Source of the DNA: Candidatus Pacearchaeota archaeon CG10_big_fil_rev_8_21_14_0_10_35_13
GTDB taxonomy: Archaea; Nanobdellota; Nanobdellia; Pacearchaeales; GW2011-AR1
DNA length: 6,439 bases
Direction of reading: 5' to 3'
NCBI GenBank assembly: GCA_002763035.1
Contig: PFDC01000037.1
Location: 1-6,439 of the forward strand
Part shown: in pieces, positions 1-6,439 of the stretch
Layout: every line of letters begins with the position of its first letter
How positions within the stretch are numbered: position 1 is the stretch's first letter
Notes under the pieces: generated by a model
What the model was told of the DNA's origin: nothing
What the model saw: the letters and a program-made list of their open reading frames with translations, nothing else
Databases searched by the model: none
Program-made: the position numbers and the translations under genes

Positions 1-1
1 A

Positions 2-5
2 AGGA
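2..5 (+). promoter_or_regulatory. Candidate Shine-Dalgarno for the first gene
   Basis: AGGA lies five bases upstream of the ATG at 11. It matches the first four bases of the archaeal Shine-Dalgarno consensus AGGAGGTGA, and the spacing is acceptable. It supports the start at 11, but the window begins only ten bases before the ATG, so the rest of the leader and any promoter cannot be seen. A four-base purine match in such A-rich DNA can occur by chance. Confidence 0.4.
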
Positions 6-10
6 AAATA

Positions 11-1885
11 ATGAATAACAAAAGAGGACAAGTAACAATATTCATAATAATAGCACTAGTCATAATAGGAGGTATAGGAGCCTACCTAATAATAAGAAAT
101 AATCAAGCAACAGGGGTAGAATTACCACAACAATACCAAGCATTAGAAGAATACTACAAGAGTTGCATAAAAGAAATAACCACCGAGGGCGTAATGGTAT
201 TAGGGGATAAGGGGGGGTGGATTAATGAACCGCCAACACAAACAAGCAGTGCATTAGAACCGCTAACGAACAAGCATAATTTTTACGGACAAAGCATACC
301 CTACTGGTATTACTTAGTGAATAACCAGTATATACAACAACCACCAACAAAGGAGGAAATGCAAGAACAATTATCCGAATATATAAAAGTGAGACTAGAC
401 AGATGTGACTTTAGTATTTATGAACAAGAAGGATATACTATTTTACGAAACAGCCCAGAAGTAAGAACGACAATAAATCCTGAAGAAGTATTAGTAGAAC
501 TAGTAGAAGATACAACTTATGCTTACGGGGAAGAAACAATAAGAATAACCGATCATGATGTGAACATAAACACTGGAATAGGAAAGCTATACGAGAAAGC
601 AAAAGAAATATTCACTAAAGAAATGGAAGGAATGTTCCTAGAAAAATATGCTGTTGACGCAATGAGACTATACGCCCCTGTTGACGGAGTAGAAATAACC
701 TGCGCACCAAAAACCTGGAATACCCAAGATATAAGAAACGAAATAAAAACTGCACTACAAGTTAACTATCAAGAAGTAAGACTACAAGAAACAGGAAAGA
801 AATTAGTAACTGAAGAAGAAAAATACTACACACTAAAAGAAATAAGCAGCGAAGGAATACAAGCAAACTTCCATTATGACCCTCAAGGAATAACTAATAT
901 AGAAGTGAACGGAGGAGAAGAATACTTATTAGCACTGCCAGTAGGAAACCAACAAGGACTAGGAATCATAGGATTCTGCTACGTAACATGGCACAACGTT
1001 TACGACATGGACATGCCACTAATGATACAACTAATAAATGAACAAGGAGAAATATTCCAATACCCAATACAGATAGTAATAAGAGGAAATAAAGAAAGAG
1101 AAGCAGTAAGAACCACCGAAGAAGGAACAGTAGCAGAAGTATGCCAATACAAGAACAAAGAAATAACCGTGAATACCTACGACAGCAACCTAAACCCAGT
1201 GGAAGCACTAATTAGCTATAAATGTATCAACCAAGAATGCCAGTTAGGAAAAACAAATAATAACGAAGGACTAGTAACAAAAGCACCACAATGTTATAAT
1301 GGTTATGTACTATCAAGAGCAGAAGGTTATGAAAACGCAAAATACCCCTTATCAACAAACGAAGAAAACACGGCAAATGTATTAATGGAAAAGAAGTACC
1401 CAGTAAGGATAAGTGTAACAAAAGAAGGGAATGAAATAAAAGACAAAACAGTAATAACAATAATACCAATAATAAACACTGGAGAAAACTCAGACAAAGA
1501 AACAAGAATAATAATTTGGCCAGAACAAAAAACCCTAACCTTATCAGAAGGAGAATACAACATAAGCGCAGTTACTTACGGGAACAATAGGATAGTACTA
1601 CCAGAAAGCAAGAAAACACAATGCTACGACGTGCCAAGACCAGGACTAGCAGGAGTAATAGGAATGACCAAGGAACAATGCCAAACAATAACTATACCAG
1701 GACAAGTATTAAACGAAACAATAATTGCAGGGGGAACAAGCAAAGAATACATAACAGAAAGCCAACTACAAACAAATAATCCCTTAGTAATAGAAGAAGA
1801 AACAATAAGAGCTCCTAAGAGTGTTGAAGAATTACAATACGCTTATAGTCTAATAGAAAACACAAAACTAACAATAACAAAATGA
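11..1885 (+). CDS. Exported, N-terminally anchored DPANN surface protein of unknown function
   Basis: The protein has 624 residues and no function I can name. The N-terminus MNNKRGQVTIF followed by a hydrophobic stretch to about residue 28 resembles an archaeal class III (type IV pilin-like) signal, with possible cleavage between G6 and Q7. The usual Glu at position +5 of the mature protein is Phe here, so it may instead stay as an uncleaved anchor. Everything after residue 30 is hydrophilic and probably outside the cell. A block around 214-237 (YAVDAMRLYAPVDGVEITC then APKTW) and another at 319-332 (IIGFCYVTWHNVYD) look like family signatures I recall from Woesearchaeota/Pacearchaeota. Residues about 375-460 form a beta-rich, carboxypeptidase-regulatory-like (Ig-type) domain with Cys378, Cys405, Cys410 and Cys428. 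A second beta-rich segment at 463-540 is followed by PRPGLAGVIGMTKEQC and a short C-terminal tail. The start is fixed by the signal sequence and an AGGA upstream. A run of seven G falls at codons 67-69. The gene ends 46 nt before a giant secreted protein gene on the same strand, which suggests a shared role. The coding call is secure; the family assignment is from memory. Confidence 0.95.
   Translation: MNNKRGQVTIFIIIALVIIGGIGAYLIIRNNQATGVELPQQYQALEEYYKSCIKEITTEGVMVLGDKGGWINEPPTQTSSALEPLTNKHNFYGQSIPYWYYLVNNQYIQQPPTKEEMQEQLSEYIKVRLDRCDFSIYEQEGYTILRNSPEVRTTINPEEVLVELVEDTTYAYGEETIRITDHDVNINTGIGKLYEKAKEIFTKEMEGMFLEKYAVDAMRLYAPVDGVEITCAPKTWNTQDIRNEIKTALQVNYQEVRLQETGKKLVTEEEKYYTLKEISSEGIQANFHYDPQGITNIEVNGGEEYLLALPVGNQQGLGIIGFCYVTWHNVYDMDMPLMIQLINEQGEIFQYPIQIVIRGNKEREAVRTTEEGTVAEVCQYKNKEITVNTYDSNLNPVEALISYKCINQECQLGKTNNNEGLVTKAPQCYNGYVLSRAEGYENAKYPLSTNEENTANVLMEKKYPVRISVTKEGNEIKDKTVITIIPIINTGENSDKETRIIIWPEQKTLTLSEGEYNISAVTYGNNRIVLPESKKTQCYDVPRPGLAGVIGMTKEQCQTITIPGQVLNETIIAGGTSKEYITESQLQTNNPLVIEEETIRAPKSVEELQYAYSLIENTKLTITK
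29..94 (+). other. Class III-like signal/membrane segment of the first gene product
   Basis: This region encodes residues 7-28, starting at Q7 just after the charged KRG and rich in Ile. Archaeal class III signal peptides are cut by the EppA type of prepilin peptidase directly before Gln, and the hydrophobic helix stays in the mature pilin core. Here KRG-Q and the helix are present, but the conserved Glu five residues into the mature part is Phe. Cleavage and pilus assembly are therefore uncertain, and a simple N-in membrane anchor is equally possible. Confidence 0.6.
211..217 (+). repeat. Seven-G homopolymer inside the first gene
   Basis: The run spans the last base of codon 67 (AAG) and two GGG glycine codons. 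Glycine is mostly GGA elsewhere in this gene, and no other G run this long was seen in the window. By hand translation, gaining one G gives a TAA at once (223-225 in present numbering), and losing one G gives a TAG at 255-257. Either slip would leave a product of roughly 70-80 residues. Whether it varies in nature is unknown. Confidence 0.85.
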
Positions 1886-1894
1886 AAAATAAAA
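1875..1894 (+). repeat. Direct repeat, copy 1, spanning the stop of gene 1
   Basis: This 20-base AT-rich stretch recurs at 1925-1944 with one mismatch (C at 1878, T at 1928). The core of 16 bases, AAAATGAAAAATAAAA, is identical. The offset is exactly 50 bases. This copy contains the ATGA in which the first gene stops, and the other copy contains the ATG of the second gene. Low sequence complexity makes chance similarity possible, but the placement at both gene ends is notable. Confidence 0.75.
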
Positions 1895-1935
1895 TATTTT
1901 CCATAAATAAAAAATTAACATTTTTAATAAAATGA
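1882..1935 (+). CDS. Possible 17-codon mini-ORF bridging the two genes
   Basis: The frame reads MKNKIFSINKKLTFLIK and then stops. Its ATG overlaps the TGA of gene 1 as ATGA (1882-1885). Its own TGA overlaps the ATG of gene 2 as ATGA (1932-1935). Its first four codons are identical to those of gene 2 because of the direct repeat. No Shine-Dalgarno sequence is visible for it, so it would depend on translational coupling, and it could pass ribosomes from gene 1 to gene 2. No conserved function is recognised. It may equally be a chance reading of AT-rich spacer, and expression is unproven. Confidence 0.25.
   Translation: MKNKIFSINKKLTFLIK
1902..1910 (+). promoter_or_regulatory. Candidate TATA box for the second gene
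   Basis: CATAAATAA lies about 22-30 bases upstream of the ATG at 1932. That is the distance expected of an archaeal TATA box if transcription starts at or next to the start codon (a leaderless mRNA). No Shine-Dalgarno sequence precedes 1932, which fits a leaderless or coupled start. The whole 46-nt spacer is extremely AT-rich, with T runs at 1897-1900 and 1921-1925 that could also act as a weak archaeal terminator. The promoter call is therefore weak, and co-transcription with the first gene remains likely. Confidence 0.25.
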
Positions 1936-1944
1936 AAAATAAAA
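1925..1944 (+). repeat. Direct repeat, copy 2, spanning the start of gene 2
   Basis: This is the second copy of the repeat at 1875-1894, matching in 19 of 20 positions. It includes the ATG of the giant gene, so that gene begins with the same four codons (M-K-N-K) as the overlapping mini-ORF. A small tandem duplication of a start region is one explanation; convergence in A-rich DNA is another. Confidence 0.75.
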
Positions 1945-2021
1945 AAATGATGAATGAAACAAAGACTAAGATGATAATGATAATCATAGGAATGATAATG
2001 ATAACCGGCGGAGTAAGTGCA
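1932..2021 (+). other. Signal peptide of the giant protein
   Basis: This region encodes residues 1-30: a lysine-rich N-region (K2, K4, K5, K11, K13), a hydrophobic Met/Ile core at 14-25, and GGVSA before LTTTS. Val28-Ser29-Ala30 fits signal peptidase I cleavage after Ala30. It differs from the class III-like signal of the upstream gene product, so the two neighbours appear to use different maturation routes. Confidence 0.75.
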
Positions 2022-5000
2022 CTAACAACCACGAGTTACACGAACCAATACCAAGAACAACCATTCCAACAATACTACAGCAATATAGGAGTGAACTACA
2101 ATGAGTTCTGGCCTAATCTAGGGCAAGGAAATTCAGGAATATGCGAAGCAAGACAAGACTTCCTACTACAAATACCACCAGGAAGCTGTAGCCCAATGGT
2201 AGTAAGAAGTGACTTATTAGAAAGCCAAAATGTTCCAGTATTCTGCCCAGTAGTAGCAATAAAAATTAATCCATTAATCGACGTTAACGAAATAACCAGC
2301 ATTAGCTTTACAGGAAGACCAGGACAAGGACTACCAGAAGGAATAGCAGGGATAAGCTACCACCCATACAGAGCAGGAGTAACAAATACTAATCTAGGAC
2401 AAACATCAGACATTACAAACAGAGTAGGATATGTAGTAATATTACTAAAAAAGAATCCTGTAGAAGACAAGATGCCTGAAACAATCACCGCAAACCTAAC
2501 AGCAACAATAAGGTATGACACACAAAAAATATTTGGTTTAGGAAATTCAGAATACTACCTACAAAAAAAGACTGATAAAGAATGGGAAGAAACATACCCT
2601 GAAAGCAGTTTTTACAAAGGAAGAGGATACTTAAGACTTGAAGAATTATCAGAAGACGGACAAACAGCAACGGTAGGAATATACAATAACAAGGACGACA
2701 AGTACAAAACAGTAACACTACAAAGAGGAAAAGCAAGCAGTATAGTATATTTACCAGGATTCTACTGCAGTGCAGGAATAACACTAAACTATGACGCAGT
2801 AGGAATACCAAAAAAGAAAGTAAAACTACAAGTAGACAACGAAGAATACTGGTTTTACGAAGGAGAAAGATTCCTTAACGGACAATGCACAGTTAATAAT
2901 ATAATCATACCAACTACTACCGCTACCCCTAAGACTACAACAGCAACAATAACATGCCCAACACAAAGACTAACACTAAGCATTGATAAGAAAGAAAATA
3001 AAGAAACAGAAGATAAGAAGCTAGAAGATATAATAAAAGGTTACAGTACAGAACAACAAAAAAACATCAAGGAAAATTATGAACTATTAATAAAAGAATC
3101 AAAAGAAATAACACAAATCTACGGCGGAGAAGTAGACAAGGAAAGAGTAACTTATTACGGACTGGAAGCATTAGAAAAAACTGCAACCCTAGCAAAAGAA
3201 TTACAACAATACAAGACAGAAAAAGAAATACTTGAACTGATAATAAGTTATTACGGAAATTCCCCAGAAGCACAAGAAGCAGGAGACAGAATAAGAGAAC
3301 TAGAAACATACGACTATAAAGACTCCACAGGATACGCAATAATTAATTACCAAACACACACGATAAGCCTATTAGACACAAAAAACCCTGGAGCAGAACA
3401 AAACACTGTAGAAATAAATACTGGAAAAGAAACAAAAAAACTAACACTTAACGATTACGTCTACGGGAGTTCAGGAGGAGAATACTTAAGAATTATAGGG
3501 ATGAGAGAAACATACATCACAATAGAAGGAAGAACTACAGGAAATGATAAGAATTATGTAACGAACAACTATCAACTAAGACAAGGACAAACACTAAAAG
3601 AAGCAGGAGTACTAATAAGCAAGAATTGGAATGGCGAAACAAAAATAGAAAAAATAAATTTGAAAGAAGAAGCAAGAATAAGAGTAACACCATCAATGCC
3701 ACAAACAATCAGTTCAGCAAACTTCACATTCGGCATAGGAATAGAAAAGAGAAGCATACAACTATCAACAGAAAAAACTCAAGACATGATAAAAAACCTT
3801 AACAACAGCATTGAAAGATGGGACGGAATAACAGAGAATTTAGGAAAAGCAGTAGAAACAGGAAAAGCATTATGCTTAGCAACAAGCGCAGGACTAATGA
3901 TTAAGAACTTCTTCAATAATATGGGAGGAATAGGGGAAGCAAGACAAGAAGTAATGAGAGGAACAGGAGGATGGATTGATAAGTGCAAAGCAATGATGAG
4001 TAGTGATCCAGGAGCATACCAAAGCCTCGACGACTGCCTAAGAAAAAACTCTGCAGCAATAGACTTAGACGTACAACTAAGAGCCAAGAATGCAAACAAA
4101 GAAGAAACAACACTAAACAGTTATCTTGAAAGGTATCCTGGAGACCCTGCAACAGCACAAAGCAAATGGGTAGAAGAAGTATTCATACCAGAAATAAAGA
4201 GCTCAGGGTTCGCAGGACAAACAATAAAAGTAGGAAGTACAAATAAAGTTATTTATGGAGAGGGAGGAGTGTGGGAAAACGAAGCTGCAGTAATGAAGAG
4301 TTATAATGATGGAACACTAACAATTGACGACGCCAAAGAAATACTAATAAGCAAGGGAACAAGTAATGGAAATACACAAACAGGGCTGGGAAGTGCAGTA
4401 CTACAAGAAAAACTCAGAGGAATAGCACTAAACCCTGCAATAACATCAGCAAATTACGCAGGAGTAATAGGAAACCACAAAATAGTAGGACTAAACCAAG
4501 GAACGAAAATACAAGCAAACGAAGAAGTAGTACAAGCAGGAGATAAAACAGGAATAGCAGAAGGAAAATACTTATTCCTATCAATACCAGCAAATCCCTC
4601 ACAATTAGAATTAAGACAATACGCAGGAAAAGTAGTAGTAATACCGATAAAGAAAGACTCCACAGGAACAACACTCGTATATGACACTGCTGAAGGAAGG
4701 GAATGGTACGTGGTAAATAACTTTAATGAGAACGCGGTCAAACAATCCGGAAGTGGGGATACAATATTCACTGAATGGATGACTGAGAACAAGATTAGTG
4801 GAGGAGTACAATCAATAGAAAAAGACGCATGCTCAAACGTATACCAAAACCCTAAAGCAAAATACTACCAAAGCGGAGAAAGTAAAGGACTACCAATGGT
4901 AGTACCAGTAGACCTAAACACTGGATGGTACGCAGGAACTAAAGAATCAGGATTCCAAAAACCTTACACTGAAGCAGGAATGCTACAAACATTCTGGTTA

Positions 5001-6439
5001 TGCAACGTAGGAAGAAACGGAATGGAAGAATTCGACAGAACAGGAGCAGACGATAAAGAAAGCTGCTTCCAAGTAAACCTAAACACCGGACAACCAGTAG
5101 ACCAAAGCTACGGGTGCTTTGATGCAGCAGGAGCAAAGAACATGATAAACAAAGCACAAGCAGCAATAAAAGCAGCAGGACAATACAACCAACAAAAAAA
5201 GAACGTAATAATACCAGGAATGGGAGGAATACCAACAGAATTAACAACAACATCACTAGAAGGGACACAATGCCAAGACTTCATGAGCCCATCAGACTGC
5301 AACATACTATTCAACGTATGCGACCCAGTAATGTGCCCAAGCTCAAGATGCAACCTAGGAGGAAACTATTACGTTGAAGACGTAATACAAAGCGGAATAG
5401 CAGGAAGCATAGCACTATGCCTACCAAACGCAAAAGAAGGAATAATAGTACCAGTATGCCTAACCGGAATATACGCAGGAATGAACGCATACACATCAAT
5501 ACTAAAAGCACACAGAGACTGCTTACAAAACAGTCTAGTAACGGGAGAAAATACCGGAATATGCGACGAAATGCAATCAATATATATGTGCGACTTCTTC
5601 TGGAAGCAAGCAACACCAATAATAAAAGCAGGACTACCAACAATAATCAACGGAGTATTCGGACAAGGAGCAAGAGGGGGAGGAGAATACTCAGACATAA
5701 GCAAATCATGGGACAGAACCAAAGCATCAATGGACTACTTCACACAAACATACGCAACTAACGCATTCCAATCATTCAACCTAAGAAGCACTGACAATAT
5801 AGGGACAGAATTCTGTAAAGCATTCGTATCAGCACAATACCCAACAAGCGCAGACGCATTACAAGAATTAGTAAAACCAGAAGACCCACCACAATTCTAC
5901 GCACAATACGACGAAATACCTTATAGCGAAGCAACAGTACCACCAACAAGCCAATACAATGTCTACTACCACATATACTCAGGAAAGAACCAAGGAGTAT
6001 ATTACTCAGTATACTTGAAAGACCCACCAGAAAGAAACCTTTACGCACAACAAGAAACAATACTAGTAAAACAAGGATACATTAACGCAGGAGAATACTC
6101 AGACGAGAAGAAAGAATTCACCGCACCACAAGGATACGGGCAACTATGCATAAGAATTAACAACCAAGAAAAATGTGGTTTTGAAAAAGTAACAACAGAC
6201 TACGGAATAAACTACTTAACAGAACAATACGCAAAAGAACAAGCAACAACTAGCGGAATAAAAACTGAAAGCGAATGCATCAATGGTGAAGGAAGCATAG
6301 TAAACCCTGACGCTTACGGACTAGTAAACCTCAACTTACAACAAGGAGTAACAAACATCTTAAGCCCACAAGCATATAGCCAAGGAATAATTAGGGTATG
6401 CTCAGCACAAAACCCAGGATTAGGACTAACAAGTTCCAC
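1932..6439 (+). CDS. Giant secreted cysteine-rich DPANN surface protein, 3' end beyond window
   Basis: The frame is open for 1,502 codons and leaves the window without a stop. A TAA in the same frame at 1908-1910 and no ATG between it and 1932 fix the earliest start; Met6 and Met7 are alternatives. Residues 1-30 form a signal peptide with a basic start, a Met/Ile-rich core and a VSA site after Ala30. Conserved blocks follow in order. Residues 71-105 end in VRSDLLESQNVPVFC with Cys71, Cys86 and Cys105. A Thr/Pro linker spans 327-341, and a charged helical stretch about 350-455. FGIGIEKRSIQLS lies near 600 and RQEVMRGTGGWIDKC at 671-685. The Cys-rich module at 1114-1220 includes CDPVMCPSSRC. 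A further conserved region at 1295-1490 has Cys1295, 1406, 1415, 1449 and 1490. I recall these blocks from large uncharacterised Woesearchaeota/Pacearchaeota proteins, but no activity is known to me and I see no enzyme motif. Apart from the signal peptide there is no clear membrane span; 646-661 and 1151-1187 are moderately hydrophobic. The location is probably extracellular, alongside the anchored product of the upstream gene. Confidence 0.95.
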   Translation, partial: MKNKKMMNETKTKMIMIIIGMIMITGGVSALTTTSYTNQYQEQPFQQYYSNIGVNYNEFWPNLGQGNSGICEARQDFLLQIPPGSCSPMVVRSDLLESQNVPVFCPVVAIKINPLIDVNEITSISFTGRPGQGLPEGIAGISYHPYRAGVTNTNLGQTSDITNRVGYVVILLKKNPVEDKMPETITANLTATIRYDTQKIFGLGNSEYYLQKKTDKEWEETYPESSFYKGRGYLRLEELSEDGQTATVGIYNNKDDKYKTVTLQRGKASSIVYLPGFYCSAGITLNYDAVGIPKKKVKLQVDNEEYWFYEGERFLNGQCTVNNIIIPTTTATPKTTTATITCPTQRLTLSIDKKENKETEDKKLEDIIKGYSTEQQKNIKENYELLIKESKEITQIYGGEVDKERVTYYGLEALEKTATLAKELQQYKTEKEILELIISYYGNSPEAQEAGDRIRELETYDYKDSTGYAIINYQTHTISLLDTKNPGAEQNTVEINTGKETKKLTLNDYVYGSSGGEYLRIIGMRETYITIEGRTTGNDKNYVTNNYQLRQGQTLKEAGVLISKNWNGETKIEKINLKEEARIRVTPSMPQTISSANFTFGIGIEKRSIQLSTEKTQDMIKNLNNSIERWDGITENLGKAVETGKALCLATSAGLMIKNFFNNMGGIGEARQEVMRGTGGWIDKCKAMMSSDPGAYQSLDDCLRKNSAAIDLDVQLRAKNANKEETTLNSYLERYPGDPATAQSKWVEEVFIPEIKSSGFAGQTIKVGSTNKVIYGEGGVWENEAAVMKSYNDGTLTIDDAKEILISKGTSNGNTQTGLGSAVLQEKLRGIALNPAITSANYAGVIGNHKIVGLNQGTKIQANEEVVQAGDKTGIAEGKYLFLSIPANPSQLELRQYAGKVVVIPIKKDSTGTTLVYDTAEGREWYVVNNFNENAVKQSGSGDTIFTEWMTENKISGGVQSIEKDACSNVYQNPKAKYYQSGESKGLPMVVPVDLNTGWYAGTKESGFQKPYTEAGMLQTFWLCNVGRNGMEEFDRTGADDKESCFQVNLNTGQPVDQSYGCFDAAGAKNMINKAQAAIKAAGQYNQQKKNVIIPGMGGIPTELTTTSLEGTQCQDFMSPSDCNILFNVCDPVMCPSSRCNLGGNYYVEDVIQSGIAGSIALCLPNAKEGIIVPVCLTGIYAGMNAYTSILKAHRDCLQNSLVTGENTGICDEMQSIYMCDFFWKQATPIIKAGLPTIINGVFGQGARGGGEYSDISKSWDRTKASMDYFTQTYATNAFQSFNLRSTDNIGTEFCKAFVSAQYPTSADALQELVKPEDPPQFYAQYDEIPYSEATVPPTSQYNVYYHIYSGKNQGVYYSVYLKDPPERNLYAQQETILVKQGYINAGEYSDEKKEFTAPQGYGQLCIRINNQEKCGFEKVTTDYGINYLTEQYAKEQATTSGIKTESECINGEGSIVNPDAYGLVNLNLQQGVTNILSPQAYSQGIIRVCSAQNPGLGLTSS
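2910..2954 (+). other. Thr/Pro-rich linker in the giant protein
   Basis: Residues 327-341 read PTTTATPKTTTATIT, a low-complexity hinge between the N-terminal conserved region and the charged helical stretch. Nine of fifteen residues are Thr, which would suit an extended or O-glycosylated linker. Its first half uses ACT, ACC, GCT and CCT codons, whereas the rest of the gene prefers ACA, GCA and CCA, so the bias is locally relaxed. Confidence 0.6.
5271..5591 (+). other. Cysteine-rich module of the giant protein
   Basis: Ten cysteines fall within 107 residues: 1114, 1123, 1130, 1135, 1140, 1163, 1176, 1197, 1211 and 1220. The motif CDPVMCPSSRCN sits at 1130-1141, AHRDC at 1193-1197 and CDEMQSIYMC at 1211-1220. 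Two moderately hydrophobic stretches, 1151-1164 and 1171-1187, lie inside it. In an exported protein this density suggests five disulfides; the spacing also leaves metal binding possible. I recall this as the most conserved part of the family, but I know of no assigned function. Confidence 0.7.

Noticed and set aside
1891..1925. Hairpin terminator after the first gene (AAAATATTTT palindrome and A-run/T-run pair)
   Set aside because: The possible stems are purely A-T and short, with no GC pairing. In such AT-rich spacer they are expected by chance, although the T runs might still aid archaeal termination.
5195..5201. A_AAA_AAG slippery heptamer in frame, as in programmed -1 frameshifts
   Set aside because: The same in-frame heptamer occurs several times in this gene (for example near 2450, 2575 and 2810), as expected from Lys-rich, A-rich coding. 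No frameshift is needed to keep the protein intact.
5417..5761. Plus-strand open frame of 114 codons in another frame
   Set aside because: It sits inside the conserved part of the giant gene. Its Arg/Asn/Lys-rich product is what AGA- and AAC-rich codons give when shifted by one base.
966..6060. Many minus-strand open frames of 60-120 codons
   Set aside because: They lie entirely opposite the two real genes, are dominated by Leu, Val and Phe as expected from reading A-rich codons backwards, and lack a ribosome site or recognisable domain.
5681..6104. Exact 16-base repeat AGGAGAATACTCAGAC at 5681-5696 and 6089-6104
   Set aside because: Both copies are in frame and encode GEYSD with the gene's preferred codons. 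The flanks differ, so shared codon bias explains it better than a duplication.

Overview
This window looks like part of the chromosome of a low-GC DPANN archaeon, most likely of the Woesearchaeota/Pacearchaeota type (Nanoarchaeota in the broad sense). The assignment rests on three things. The first protein begins with the KRGQVTIFIII signal/anchor that I associate with exported proteins of these lineages. Both proteins contain blocks I remember from large, uncharacterised DPANN surface proteins, such as VRSDLLExQNVPVFC, IEKRxIxLSxEKT and CDPVxCPxSRCN. Codon choice is also strongly skewed to AGA, ATA, CAA and GGA. No search was possible, so the family assignment is from memory and no species is claimed.

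Layout: two plus-strand genes fill almost the whole window. Positions 11-1885 encode a 624-residue protein with one N-terminal membrane/signal segment and a long extracytoplasmic part, which ends in beta-rich, cysteine-containing domains. After 46 nt of AT-rich spacer, a second gene starts at 1932 and runs open to the right edge (1,502 codons without a stop). It encodes a giant secreted protein with a signal peptide, several conserved blocks and a dense cysteine-rich module near residues 1114-1220. The spacer carries a 19-of-20 direct repeat. It also holds a 17-codon mini-ORF whose start overlaps the stop of gene 1 and whose stop overlaps the start of gene 2.

How the genes may work together: both products carry export signals, lie in the same direction and are closely spaced. 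They plausibly form one cell-surface or envelope system, a small anchored or pilin-like protein with a very large cysteine-rich partner. The biochemical function is unknown to me; a structural or contact role at the cell surface is inference. I saw no RNA genes, CRISPR arrays, insertion sequences or minus-strand genes. The long minus-strand open frames are Leu/Val-rich shadows produced by the A-rich coding strand.
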